Numbered from the stretch's first letter, positions 34,901-43,745 are shown. The stretch: 64,000 bases of DNA from Paenibacillus oceani (GCF_014705615.1 NZ_JACXJA010000035.1:1-64000); one strand, 5' to 3'. The notes: generated from the letters alone by a model not told the origin. Numbers and translations: made by a program.

Positions 34901-37062
34901 GTCCGATAGCCGAATCGATCCCAGCCGGGAATCGTTCCGTCGGCATTCGTCTGCTCGAAGCCGCCATTGACGATAGGCACCTCGACATCTGTATACACCG
35001 GCGGCCGTTCCTTCGATACTGTAATTTTTTTCAGCACGGACGCTTCATTATAATAAAGGTTGCCGTCCGGACTGAGCACCATCAGATTCGTTTTCGTGCC
35101 GGGAATTTTCGCAAATGCCATGGTGGAAGGGTCAACGGCTACGATTTGGCTGCCGAGTGTCGTATACAAGATGCCCTCCGCATCCCAGCGCAGCTTTACC
35201 GGCACCCAGGAATGGTCGAATACCCAGTCCGTAGACGTAATTTCCTTTTGCTTGACGATCTCGTACGTATCGGGATTCATGGCGAAAATGGTGCCGTACG
35301 CCGCGCCCCAAAGGAGACCGTCCGGACCGAACGCCAAGCCGCCGATCGCTTTGGGCTTCGTCCCCCCGACTTGCCGGATCTCGGGCACAAACTCGGCTAC
35401 CTTCTGCTTGGCCTCGACGTCCCAGACGAACATTTTCGCTTCTTGCGCGGCAGGCTCGATCCCGAGTCCGCCCCACACCGTCGTGGAGCCGTACAGTTTG
35501 CCGTTGCGATAAGCCAGCCCCATAATGCTCTGATTGTCTACAACGTTGCGGAACGTCTCCCAAGCCGTTCCGTCATAGACGGAGATGGCTCCGCCGAGCT
35601 TGCCGAGCTTCGGAATCGTTCCTGCGAACAGCTTATTGTCCCCCGTCGTCAAAACAAACGGCCGGTCCTGCTCGAAGCCGATCTCGTGAATTTGACGCGG
35701 ATTGACGCCGCGTTCGAGCGGCTTCGTCGTATCCAGCTCATGCATATGGGCGGACGGATATTCGCCAAAAATCATTTTGTCGCCGTAGGCGATCATCCCT
35801 TCGGCCTGGCCCATGCTGAACAGTTCTTTCTCTCCGGTGACGATATTATAACGCGCCCCGTAGCTGCCCTGATATCCCGTACTGTACAGCAGTCCGTCCG
35901 GACCGAATTCCAGCGACTGAATCGAGACCGCCGTGCCGGGGACGACCGGCATCCAGGACTTGACGACGTTCGTCGTAAAGTTCGCCAGCGCTACCGCTCC
36001 GTTGAACAACACGGTCACGAGCGACTTTCCCGGAAGCTCCGGATCGCCTTGAACGTCCACCCAGGCGCCTCTGCGAAAGTAAGAGCCGAATACCGCACCG
36101 GTCGGCGCGGACACGCGCGTATCGAGGTCGAACGAGTGAAATTTCCCGTCTGCGACATAATACGTTTTTCCGTCCAACTCCGGCGAGACGTACATGCCGC
36201 GGTAATTATCGGCCACATCCGGCAGCCACTCCTCCGCCGTCAGATCGTAAATGAGCAACTTGTTCGGAGTGGAGCTCATATGGATGAACAGAAAATCGCG
36301 AACGACGCTCATCGCATACACCGTCGGCTCATTTCCCGGGGTAAAGCCGCCGTTGGCCGGGAACGGGATACGAGTTTTGCTGCCGTCGGCGGGATTCATC
36401 TTGTACAGCTCGCCGATCGCACCGGTGCCTGCATACAGAAACCCGTTGTAATATTCGATAGCGCGAACATATTCCGTGGCCGGCGTCATCTTGCCGTAGT
36501 CCGATAGCTGGTTCGTCCGGGGATCGTATTTGAAGACCGCCCCTGTCGGATACGTTCCGCCGTATACGACTCCCTGCTCGTCCACCGTCAGACCGTACAA
36601 GGTGGACGATCCAGCGGGGGACCCGAGATTCGTGACCGTTTTCGTAACTGGCGAATACCGGAACAAATATTTGGCGGAGGTGATGTAGACTTGACCTTGC
36701 GCATCGACGACATGACCCCAGGATTGCCCTCCACCGGCCAGAGGAAGCGAACGGATCAGGCCGTAGTTGCTCAGATCGACCACATTGAAATAGGCCGGGT
36801 TGTCCGCCACGTTCGGATTTCCCGTTACGGTGGTGTACATGACCGGCTTCCCGTCCTCGAAGCCGTAAGAGCTGTCCACGACGGCAGGCGTTGTCACCAT
36901 CGTCCCGATATCCTCGGGCGGCGAGAACGATCTCGGCACAACATCGGTGGCGGCTTGCGCCGGCACAGCCGGGAGCAGCGGCACTGTCGCTGTGACGGCG
37001 ACGGAAGCAATCAGCAGCCCGGCCGCGGCCTTGCGGAATTTTCGCATAGCTTTTGGTAGCAT
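31951..37062 (-). CDS. giant S-layer-anchored surface protein (propeller, sugar-binding and SLH domains)
   Basis: 1703 residues from the ATG at 37062, with AAGGAG upstream. A signal peptide (AAAGLLIASVAVTATVPLLP, then AQA) is followed by about 650 residues of propeller-like repeats (AIEYYNGFLYAGTGAIGELY, SLEFGPDGLLYSTGYQGSYG). Two beta-sandwich sugar-binding modules come next (PIVNGGFEQTNADGTIPGWD; NPGFEQPLAADGSIPGWSV), then Ig-like and Big-type domains, a Pro-rich linker, and three C-terminal SLH repeats (DVPVTHWAYPAIRSLSARQV and following). SLH repeats bind pyruvylated cell-wall polymer. It is therefore wall-displayed and probably captures or cleaves glycan. It is downstream of a broken gene in the same orientation. 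Confidence 0.85.
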   Translation of the reverse strand: MLPKAMRKFRKAAAGLLIASVAVTATVPLLPAVPAQAATDVVPRSFSPPEDIGTMVTTPAVVDSSYGFEDGKPVMYTTVTGNPNVADNPAYFNVVDLSNYGLIRSLPLAGGGQSWGHVVDAQGQVYITSAKYLFRYSPVTKTVTNLGSPAGSSTLYGLTVDEQGVVYGGTYPTGAVFKYDPRTNQLSDYGKMTPATEYVRAIEYYNGFLYAGTGAIGELYKMNPADGSKTRIPFPANGGFTPGNEPTVYAMSVVRDFLFIHMSSTPNKLLIYDLTAEEWLPDVADNYRGMYVSPELDGKTYYVADGKFHSFDLDTRVSAPTGAVFGSYFRRGAWVDVQGDPELPGKSLVTVLFNGAVALANFTTNVVKSWMPVVPGTAVSIQSLEFGPDGLLYSTGYQGSYGARYNIVTGEKELFSMGQAEGMIAYGDKMIFGEYPSAHMHELDTTKPLERGVNPRQIHEIGFEQDRPFVLTTGDNKLFAGTIPKLGKLGGAISVYDGTAWETFRNVVDNQSIMGLAYRNGKLYGSTTVWGGLGIEPAAQEAKMFVWDVEAKQKVAEFVPEIRQVGGTKPKAIGGLAFGPDGLLWGAAYGTIFAMNPDTYEIVKQKEITSTDWVFDHSWVPVKLRWDAEGILYTTLGSQIVAVDPSTMAFAKIPGTKTNLMVLSPDGNLYYNEASVLKKITVSKERPPVYTDVEVPIVNGGFEQTNADGTIPGWDRFGYRTGEAEYYVTQEQANGGQNSLKIADTSAAAETGVISIPFPVTPGLEYTGKADIYLSSGRTIFSMKYYDAAGKEIKVTPAPANYFSSPSQRWAKADFSSIAPEGAVTGKLVLFCSLAWVGTSYFDNVQLFKKVATEAPPQGPSAQELDVANPGFEQPLAADGSIPGWSVRKPETLNGKQAAVEISAERAKSGLSSLRLFDNETALEVAVDSALIPVIGGRTYTASLDVYRTSNPPGRSSNRPILQVRYHDASGKELAVVPGVAMSKEITSAMNQWDTVTLETPAPAGAKFIRLILIGASSYVASVYADNASVTTVVLPEERTSLAVSRDPVSHVVQGAAISFEVTATNGSTILVKEGDAIVAQAAGAGEANPVTVTIPAPVPGTHLYKTYSVVDGIGKSGTVDLPAVTIHPLTALAFDTLHLDMKPGGKQSVRVRGTYGPLAYDVSPLAQFNAAPAGIVSISGTELTAHAAGSAVVQAVYGGSIAHMTVTVSEEEPQTPVLNSIELELAKTHIEVGETVMTFVYGQFDSGHRFLVTDGVTLSSDPGGIVSVDGWNVTGMQAGSTVVTAVYGGKSAAVPVTVASITPEPGEPETDDTSPGPGAPSEPVPQPSPVSEGRQQVKESELQPKDGKTSLTLQADNKELILPAHALELLKDSELEVSKNNVVVRIPAKLLEELSKALGVTADSGAQIALTIDVLSESEIGGALSAGAGASDHVTIRPAGEAVRLELSAVRPDGSKSAYTRFNQPIQLSLKFDDSRDAELLGIYYIDDGTVHYAGGQRNGDKLDVELTHFSMYAVLEYNRTYADVPVTHWAYPAIRSLSARQVVQGVTEQNFAPGDTVTRAQFVAMLVRTFGLTNRADTAMNRFRDVRKDDWHYPVISAAVAEGIVDGVDLDRFDPDSPITREQMALMLTRAWTKKYGSVEGEHDLAMFRDASAISEWALEAIRVSVVRGWMQGRSAGELEPAATATRAESAQLLVNVLGDK

Positions 37063-37098
37063 GGAATGCACTCCTTCATTATCGTATGATCCGTTCAA

Positions 37099-37797
37099 CT
37101 ACTCGAACAAGCTTTCGTTCAACAGGCCCAGGAGCAGTCCGGCCGAAGCGACCGCATTCGTCCAGCCGCTCTCGTCGGTCGCCTTCCAGGCTTCCCAACT
37201 GTTCATCAGCTCGCCCCCCCCTCAGTGCAGTGTCCAGATAGTCCCGCTCTCCCGTAAAGAGGTAAGCCTGAATAAACGCGGCATGGGCGATACTCTCGAA
37301 ATGCGGATTCATGCTCGGCGGAAGCTCCCGCGAGGCGCGTTCGCGCCCGATGGCCGCGAGCTGCGAACCCGTCAAAGGCAAGGTCCGAATTCGAGCCAGC
37401 TCTCGGTATAGATCGGGAACCCGGCGGCCATGCTTCCTTCCCATTCCAGCAGCGAGCCTGCAGGCAGCCCGTTCCTGGGTTCGGTCAGACGCAGCTTCTC
37501 CAGCGTCCTGCGGGTTTTGGGGAAGTCCAGTTTCCACCCAAACAGGCGCGAGGTGGGAAAATCGAACGCGCTGACCGCTTCCGCATATAGCTTTCCTCCA
37601 GACTCCACATAGTTCCACAGCCGGGTGACGTTCTCGTGCGAAAGAACCGTTTCCTCCTCAAGCTTTGTCGTGCCGATCAGCAGAACGGCTCCGTATGACT
37701 CCAGCGGCTCGCTGTCCAGCTTCTCGAGCGGGAACGCTTTCATTTCCCCGGCCGGTTTATAATGAAGCGGTTCTGCCGAAAATACGGCTGTTTTCAT
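37099..37797 (-). pseudogene. broken gene upstream of the SLH protein (two pieces)
   Basis: An ATG at 37797 with AAGGAGGAG upstream starts MKTAVFSAEPLHYKPAGEMK and runs 141 residues, including a GATase-like stretch (YGAVLLIGTTKLEEE, WNYVESGGKLYAEAV), before stopping early. Immediately beyond, in another frame, comes a C-terminal piece (LTGSQLAAIGRERASRELPP, HAAFIQAYLFTGERDYLDTA). Its own frame is restored only if one G is removed from a run of eight at about 37213-37220, giving ELMNSWEAWKATDESGWTNA and ending ESLFE at 37099. The middle catalytic part is apparently deleted. The original function was probably a glycan-related enzyme. Confidence 0.65.
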
Positions 37798-38099
37798 CGG
37801 TCTCTCCTCCTTGTCCTACGAGTGCAATATAAATTTTTAAATGCGTATTGTGGTGCATATGTAGTATTTTAAATCTGAGTGAATAATAGCATAATTATTT
37901 TAAAACGGTCAATTGGTTTTTTGTAGTCTGGTAAATGGGAATAAAACCCTGTTGCAGAAGCGACGTGCGAGGATTCCCTTAACCGGTAATTCTCCTTGGC
38001 CGGGCTTCCCTTAGGCGGATCTTCCGGCTCGCCATAGCGCTTGGCATTGTGCTGTTGGGGCTGTTGGGGTTGGCGTCTTGTCGAGTCTGTAAGGGGCGC

Positions 38100-38235
38100 T
38101 TGAGGAGCAAGGGGGAAAGAGGCAAGAATCACCAAGGTTGCCAGGGTAGCAGAGCAGCCAGGTTCGCCAGAGTTGCAAATGTCGCTAGGTTTGCAAAAGT
38201 CGCTAGGTTTGCAAAACCCGCTTGGGTCGCTAGGG
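38100..38235. repeat. short tandem repeat, 18-bp unit
   Basis: GTCGCTAGGTTTGCAAAA occurs twice exactly (38181-38198 and 38199-38216), with degenerate copies on both sides (TTCGCCAGAGTTGCAAAT and CCGCTTGGGTCGCTAGG). Open frames crossing it give only repetitive peptides such as VARFAK. I regard the segment as non-coding repeat. Confidence 0.65.
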
Positions 38236-38294
38236 GCAAGTCGTTTTTCGCGGTCGCGTTCGCCCTTCTGCCTTGCGTATAGCCAGGAAAAATC

Positions 38295-38437
38295 CGAATA
38301 GGAGCGGTTTGTACCCGTTATTTTGCCCAATACCCGCTTGGATGAGGAAATAAGAGCGGTTTGGAGCTGCTATTTTCTGCGAAACAGGTACACCCCTTAT
38401 CCGTTGGCTGAAATAAAGGGTACAAACCGCCTCTATT
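38295..38437. repeat. palindromic interspersed repeat, copy 1
   Basis: The terminal arms AATAGGAGCGGTTTGTACCC (38297-38316) and its near complement (38418-38437) bound about 140 bp, with an internal partial copy near 38350 (ATAAGAGCGGTTTGG). A related element lies at 45715-45846. No coding sequence is inside. It has the character of a small non-autonomous repeat or REP-like element. The whole gap 37798-38602 holds no gene that I can support. Confidence 0.6.
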
Positions 38438-38602
38438 AGCCTTTGTCCTCCGAATATACCGAAAATAGAGGCTGCCAGAGACCCTTATTACGTTTGTCCG
38501 TCCAGTTGGCTACGAAACCACAAATAACCCAGGCAAACGTAACCGTTCACCCGGGCTTCTTTGTATTGTTCGTCCAATGAGATTTACGCGTTTACGCGGT
38601 TC

Positions 38603-39970
38603 TTACACAGTCAGCTGTTTATTAAACAACCGGATCAGCCCTTCCTCGTCGACCAATCGCGAGAAATATTGCCCCAGGCATCCGCCCAATACTTGAATTT
38701 CGTCGAATGACAGCTTCAGCCGATCCAGCGACGCATAATGGGGAATCAATTCCCTGTGCAGCTCCAGACGGGCCGGCTTGTTCGGCAATTCGGGCTGTTC
38801 CGACTCCGTTATCCATTTATTCGCAGGCAGACTGAACGACTGGCGGCGGATGAACGACTGGCTTTGCTCGGACAACAAATAATCCGCGAAGCAGCGGGCC
38901 TCCTCCTTCCGCGCAGACATCGCCCCTACGGCGATGCCGGTCGCGAGCAGCAACGTATCGCGGGTGCGCGACTTCGGAAGCTGAGCGATATCGAACGGGA
39001 AATCGGCGCCGATCAATTGATTCAACCGGTAATAGGTCGTCAGGATCACCGAAGCTTTCTGCTGCTTGAACAGCTTCTCGGCATCATGCTCCCCGAAGGA
39101 CATCACAAGCGGGAACAAACCGTCCTCATGCATAAGCTCGCGGATGAACCGCAGCAAGCCCATCATCTCCGGATCGCCGATCGACAGCCTTCCGTTTCCG
39201 TCGCGAAGAAATTCCGCCCCGTTCTGCAGAAACAAAATCGGCCATCGGGTGTAGGAGGACAAATGGAAAAACAGGCCGAACCGGTTTGCCGAGGAAACCT
39301 TGACCAGCGCCTCGCGCAAATCGTTCCAATCCCAGCTGCTGTCCGGCTCGAACAGGCGGCACTGGCGAAAATGCTCTTTATTGTAGCAGAGAATGACGGG
39401 TGAGAAAATAAACGGCCTGACCGCTACCTGATCGTCCCCGGTCGCAAATAATTCGTTCAAAAACGGGTAAGTCTCTTGCGGCTTGGGGTACAACTCGAGC
39501 GCATGCAGGTTGTTGTTCTCGCGGAAATGCAGGTAATCGGTATGGTTCAGCGTAATGACGTCGACGATTCCGGATTGCAGCAGCTGATTGACGCTTTCCG
39601 CCTGGAAATAAGGCAGCTTCAGCGGCTCGACACGGATATGCGGATGCTGCTCCTGGAACCGTTCAATCAGCTGTCCGATATTCGCTTCCTCGTACAGGGA
39701 AGGATATACGCCGAAACGGACGGTCGCTTGTTGTGGACGTGACGCCACTTGCGTGCCGACTCGGGGGATTTTGTGAATGAGCCCGTCCTCCACCAGCTTC
39801 TCCAGTACGAGGCGCACGGAGTTTTTACTTAGCTGGAATTGATCCGCTAATGCCGTTTCCGCAGGTAAAAAATCGCCGGGCTTGTAAACTCCCTTCAGGA
39901 TGTTCTGGCGGATGGATTGCATCAGGTCGTTCAATCGATTCTGAAACGTGTTGCGGTCAGGTTTGGCCAT
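38603..39970 (-). CDS. GntR-type regulator fused to a solute-binding-protein domain
   Basis: 455 residues from the ATG at 39970 (MAKPDRNTFQNRLND), with AGGAG nine bases upstream. Residues 10-75 are a GntR winged helix (GVYKPGDFLPAETALADQFQ, LSKNSVRLVLEKLVEDGLIH). From about residue 85 to the end the chain is a family 1 extracellular solute-binding fold (ATVRFGVYPSLYEEANIGQL, PVILCYNKEHFRQCRLFEPD, PANKWITESEQPELPN). There is no signal peptide, so the binding fold is used inside the cell, presumably to sense a sugar and control DNA binding. It lies beside the second beta-helix gene, its likely target. Confidence 0.85.
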   Translation of the reverse strand: MAKPDRNTFQNRLNDLMQSIRQNILKGVYKPGDFLPAETALADQFQLSKNSVRLVLEKLVEDGLIHKIPRVGTQVASRPQQATVRFGVYPSLYEEANIGQLIERFQEQHPHIRVEPLKLPYFQAESVNQLLQSGIVDVITLNHTDYLHFRENNNLHALELYPKPQETYPFLNELFATGDDQVAVRPFIFSPVILCYNKEHFRQCRLFEPDSSWDWNDLREALVKVSSANRFGLFFHLSSYTRWPILFLQNGAEFLRDGNGRLSIGDPEMMGLLRFIRELMHEDGLFPLVMSFGEHDAEKLFKQQKASVILTTYYRLNQLIGADFPFDIAQLPKSRTRDTLLLATGIAVGAMSARKEEARCFADYLLSEQSQSFIRRQSFSLPANKWITESEQPELPNKPARLELHRELIPHYASLDRLKLSFDEIQVLGGCLGQYFSRLVDEEGLIRLFNKQLTV

Positions 39971-40027
39971 CTGTCTTGCTCCTATATGCTTGATTGGTTT
40001 TTGTAAAATATTCTCACCGATTCTGGT

Positions 40028-40050
40028 ATGCATATAGTATACAAAATTGG
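40028..40050 (-). promoter_or_regulatory. promoter/operator candidate of the GntR-fusion gene
   Basis: An A+T-rich element TGCATATAGTATACAAAAT lies about 60 bp before the start. A similar TGCATATGTAGTATTTTAAA occurs at 37853-37872 upstream of the broken gene. On the minus strand it supplies a TATACT -10-like hexamer. Autoregulation by the GntR protein is possible but unproved. Confidence 0.35.
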
Positions 40051-40124
40051 CCGATTAATTGCTATATGGATCTATTATATAAACCAGATTCGATGGTTTG
40101 GGGAAACGCCGCTTGTCTGAAACC

Positions 40125-40163
40125 GAAAAAAGACGCCTGACGGTCCAGCCGCCAGACGTCTTT
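40125..40163 (-). terminator. terminator of the second beta-helix gene
   Basis: AAAGACGCCTGACGG and CCGCCAGACGTCTTT form a 15-bp stem with two mismatches. On the minus strand the stem ends in a run of six T. It follows the stop codon within 4 bp. Confidence 0.85.
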
Positions 40164-40166
40164 GCT

Positions 40167-42386
40167 TCAGTGCAGGTCGAGTAACGTATTGCCTGCGGGC
40201 GCGCTCAGCACAGCAGCGGTCTTCAGAAGGTTAGCCACAGTGTCGTCCGAATAACATTCGGAGAACAGCGTATTCGATCCCGGCTGAACGCTCCAAATGA
40301 ACGTATGGCTCGCCGTTGCCGTATCGGCGGCATTGTAGAACATACAGCCGCGGAATAAGGTAGCCGGTTTGGTCGTCCCGTTCTCCTCGATGCGGATGGC
40401 GTAGTCGGATACGGCGATATCTTTCTCGAAGCGGCAGTTTACGAATTCGGTCATCATATCCCGATTGTCCGCGTTACGGACGATCCCGATTTTCTGCAAT
40501 CCGCTCAGAACCGCCTGTACCGAGTCGAAACGGATGCGCCCGGTTGTGCTTACTTCCATCCCCCCGGTTACCGAGCAGCGGGTCATATTCAGGTTGCCGG
40601 CAGTGGTCAGTTGTCCGATCGATTGTTCGTTTCCGGTAAAACGGCAATTGTCGAAGCTCGCCTCTTGAAAATCTTTGAGCACGATCACGTGGAGCAAGCA
40701 ATTCCGGATCTCGAGCGTCGGCGTTCCTTGAAGCGCTTTCACAATTAGGGCGATATCGGCGTCGACGCAGGAGCAATCGTTCACGAACAATTGCAGCTTC
40801 GTATTGTTGGATAAGACAATATCGCCGGAGGTGGCTGTTTTCGACGCCAGAAGTGCGGGATCGGCCGCGGAATGATCATACAAACAATCGCTGATCCGGA
40901 TCGTCGCCTTCTTGTCGTTGCCTGCACACAACACGCCTACCGCATTTTGTCCGGAAGCGGTTACATCTACCCGGAAATAACATTGATTGAGCGTGACCGT
41001 ATCGTTTGCATGATAAGCGTTAATCGCCATTCCGATCCGCGAACCGAATACGAAGCAGCCGGTGCAGGCTACCGAGAAACGGTCCCCCTTGCTGTCACTT
41101 GCGATAATCCCGTACAGGCCGTTGCCGATTGCGACGCACGAATCCAGCAAATACGGCGCCGTCGACGTATGGTACGGTCTGTTCACGCCGGGAGCGACTG
41201 TAAATCCGCAATGAGTGTTGTTCTCGGCTACGCACTGGGAGTAGGTGACGTTTTCCGAGTTTTCCGACCAGAAGCCCGCGTTAAATTCCGCGCCGCCGTA
41301 CAGTCTGGACTGGTCATGGCCGTCATAAGCATGGCATTGGGAGAAAGAAACGTTCCAGCTCCCTTGCTCGCAGACGAATCCGATCCGCGTGTAATCATGC
41401 GCCGTGCACCGGTCGAACCGGACATCATCGCTTCCCGAAAGGTAGACGGCGTCGCCGTAATTGCCCCGCCCGCGCTTCATCAAGCAGTTCTCGACGATAA
41501 CCCGGCTGCATCTCTCGATCCTCAGCGGCGACATGACACTGTTGCGAAACGTACAGTTGACGAGCCGGATATCGGTAGAGTTGTACAGGTAGCAGGCAAG
41601 ACCGCCGGTGAATGAATTGTAATTCGAGCTATTCCAAACGGGCGGATCGGCGCTGACTCCTCCGTCAAATATCATGCCTTCCAAGGAAAGTCCGGTTCTG
41701 CCGACCATCCTTACAAAATTGTATTTGTTGGCGGTCGGTGTAACGTTCTCCACGACGGCCTTGCCATAGGCAAACCAGGAAGTCGTTATAAGCAGGCCGT
41801 AAGCTTTGTACGTGCCTTCGGGGAAATACAATCGTTTGGATGCTGCCGCCGCCTCATTATCGGCCAGTTGGATCGCGGAGCTGTCGTCCGTTACACTATC
41901 CCCTTTCGCTCCGAACCATCGCACGTTGTAGTAATCGGTTTCCATAATTCGTTTAAATCTCATTCCTCCGACCGTAACGAGCAGCGTGCCTGTGTTATCC
42001 GAAGACGTCGTGTCCAGCGGATCGTAGATGAAGTGACCTTCTTGCCCCGGGTCCGTCACCAAGTAAACGAAATCCGTATGAGGCGAAGCATCGGCTCGCA
42101 GTTCCGCCATCGTAGTCGGAACGACATAAGATACATCCAGCAGTTCCTTCAGCTTGTGTTTGTCCGGCGGCCCTCCGTATACGGAATGCTGCACCGAATT
42201 ACCGGGGTTCCCTTGACCGTATGCAGTTCCGGACAGCTGACCAGGCAGCACGAATCCCGCTACCGCCGCCGCACCCGTCAACCCGATTGACGCCAACGCT
42301 TGCCTCCGGCTGAGCCCGGTCCGTGCCGCCTCTGTCTTTGCGTTCTCCCTCTTTTCTTGCTCCGTCTCTCCGATTTCCCGATTCAT
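40167..42386 (-). CDS. Tat-exported right-handed beta-helix protein (pectate-lyase-3 type)
   Basis: 739 residues, GGGAGG before the ATG. LSRRQALASIGLTGAAAVAG is a twin-arginine signal, and NVRWFGAKGDSVTDDSSAIQ is the pectate_lyase_3 opening. The long central part shows beta-helix rungs (NCLMKRGRGNYGDAVYLSGS, DVRFDRCTAHDYTRIGFVCE). It resembles the protein at 23.2-25.4 kb in architecture and length. The gene is monocistronic, with a good candidate CcpA (cre) site about 200 bp upstream, and lies next to the GntR-binding-protein fusion. Probable role: binding or depolymerising acidic polysaccharide at the cell surface. Confidence 0.83.
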   Translation of the reverse strand: MNREIGETEQEKRENAKTEAARTGLSRRQALASIGLTGAAAVAGFVLPGQLSGTAYGQGNPGNSVQHSVYGGPPDKHKLKELLDVSYVVPTTMAELRADASPHTDFVYLVTDPGQEGHFIYDPLDTTSSDNTGTLLVTVGGMRFKRIMETDYYNVRWFGAKGDSVTDDSSAIQLADNEAAAASKRLYFPEGTYKAYGLLITTSWFAYGKAVVENVTPTANKYNFVRMVGRTGLSLEGMIFDGGVSADPPVWNSSNYNSFTGGLACYLYNSTDIRLVNCTFRNSVMSPLRIERCSRVIVENCLMKRGRGNYGDAVYLSGSDDVRFDRCTAHDYTRIGFVCEQGSWNVSFSQCHAYDGHDQSRLYGGAEFNAGFWSENSENVTYSQCVAENNTHCGFTVAPGVNRPYHTSTAPYLLDSCVAIGNGLYGIIASDSKGDRFSVACTGCFVFGSRIGMAINAYHANDTVTLNQCYFRVDVTASGQNAVGVLCAGNDKKATIRISDCLYDHSAADPALLASKTATSGDIVLSNNTKLQLFVNDCSCVDADIALIVKALQGTPTLEIRNCLLHVIVLKDFQEASFDNCRFTGNEQSIGQLTTAGNLNMTRCSVTGGMEVSTTGRIRFDSVQAVLSGLQKIGIVRNADNRDMMTEFVNCRFEKDIAVSDYAIRIEENGTTKPATLFRGCMFYNAADTATASHTFIWSVQPGSNTLFSECYSDDTVANLLKTAAVLSAPAGNTLLDLH

Positions 42387-43118
42387 CCATTTCGCCTCCC
42401 GCGGATTAGGCCGAATTCGCCTTGAATTTGTCCAGTGACCGGTTATGGCCGGCTACTTCGCTCCCGTGTAAAGCTTCATTTTGTCAACTCCTTTCCAGCT
42501 TCGCCGACTCTGATGCGTATGGCCCGATCAGTATGTAGCTCCGGACTGCGTATGGTGACCGAATTCTCTTCATCTTTCAGAATCAGCCAATTGTAATCGC
42601 TTACATCTTAATTGGAAAAATCGGCCGCCTATTCGCGGCATCCTTGTTAATTCGGCTGGTCCTTTCGCGCTTCACCTCCTTTACTGATCCCGTTAACGCC
42701 ACCATAGCATGGAAATCGATTTCTATATAGTTAATTAAGAATACGATTTCTTTCATACTAATTGGCGTTATAACAGAATAAAATTAACACCTATGGGCTT
42801 ATTATATTATACGTATTCTTTAAATGTAAACAAGAAAATCCCCGGAACGTCTAACCGGCTTTGGAGGCAACCTTTTCAGTCGAACTCCCTCCCTCCTAGC
42901 GACGATAAACAATATTCGGCTAACCGCCAACGGTTCCCCCGTCATATAGAGCAGCCCGTTCCGAAGGAGTCCCCAGGCAACAATCCATCCTATTATCTAA
43001 GAGTTAAACTCTTCTATGAGAACCAGAGCAACCCGTTTATGCAAGCTGCCTCTCTTGCGGAGGAAGCTCCGGACAAACCGTGTCGCGTCTGCCCGGAATT
43101 CGGAGCCCTTTCCCAGGT
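42387..43118. other. long upstream region of the beta-helix gene without a full gene
   Basis: This gap holds an 8-codon open frame with AAGGAG before its ATG (42453-42479 on the minus strand, MKLYTGAK), a cre-like site at 42592, and an A+T-rich segment near 42720-42830 likely to contain the promoter. No open frame in it shows family resemblance. Confidence 0.5.
42592..42605. promoter_or_regulatory. candidate cre (CcpA) site
   Basis: The minus strand reads TGTAAGCGATTACA, which fits the catabolite-responsive-element consensus TGWAARCGYTWNCW at all but one position. It lies between the expected promoter and the beta-helix gene, a position where CcpA would repress in the presence of a preferred sugar. 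Confidence 0.5.
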
Positions 43119-43745
43119 TCAATCAAGTTCCGGCTTGTCCAGCTTGTATTTGGGCCGGTAGTAGCTGGGCGGCTGACCGGACCAGCGGCGAAACTGACGG
43201 GAGAAATGATTGAGACTCGCAAATCCGAGACGACCGGCAATTTCGCCGATCGACTCGTCCGTATTCGTCAACATCGGTATTCATCTTCTGTCTGCTGATA
43301 TATTGCCGGGGAGAGATGCCATACACCTTCGTGAAAATCTTCGTAAACTGCGTGCGGCTTAAGCCCTGCCGTTCGGCCAGCTCTGTAATCGTCACATCAG
43401 TGTACACCTGCTCATCGAGCATACGCTCGATCGCATGGGCCGTATCGACTTCCGCCGCCGAGCTGTATGTGCCCGAAGCCGATTCGCTGCCGGGCGCCGC
43501 AACCGGCTGCTGTGCAACGATTTCCGAGATCGCGAGCGTCACATAAGCCTGCAGCGCAAGCCTGCCGTGCAGCGGCAATTGTTCCAGCCAAAACCGTTTT
43601 CGCCGCTGCACGGATTCCAGATGCATCACAGACTCGGGCACATGAACGCGCAGCAGCGCCTCGAGACGATAACCCAGTTGTTCCAGAAATGGAGAAGTGC
43701 GCTCTGACGCCTCACGGAAGGAGATATGCTTGTAAGGCGGCGGAG
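43119..43745 (-). pseudogene. AraC-family regulator remnant with frameshift
   Basis: The minus strand reads YKHISFREASERTSPFLEQL and DVTITELAERQGLSRTQFTK, then IFTKVYGISPRQYISRQKMN. A shift then places TNTDESIGEIAGRLGFASLN and HFSRQFRRWSGQPPSYYRPK in another frame, ending at 43119. These are the two helix-turn-helix halves of an AraC protein. The N-terminus is also cut, because at about 43740 the sequence runs into a binding-protein tail on the opposite strand. The regulator is doubly broken. Confidence 0.7.

Noticed and set aside
34852-36507. 551-codon plus-strand open frame
   Set aside because: Antisense to the SLH surface protein gene, which shows clear domains and a good start. No recognisable protein features.
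37869-38330. 153-codon minus-strand open frame with CKPSDFC-like repeats
   Set aside because: The peptide repeats simply translate the 18-bp DNA tandem repeat, and frames on both strands are equally repetitive. No start signal.
42793-43161. 122-codon plus-strand open frame
   Set aside because: It crosses the promoter region and the antisense of the AraC remnant, with no family resemblance or ribosome binding site.
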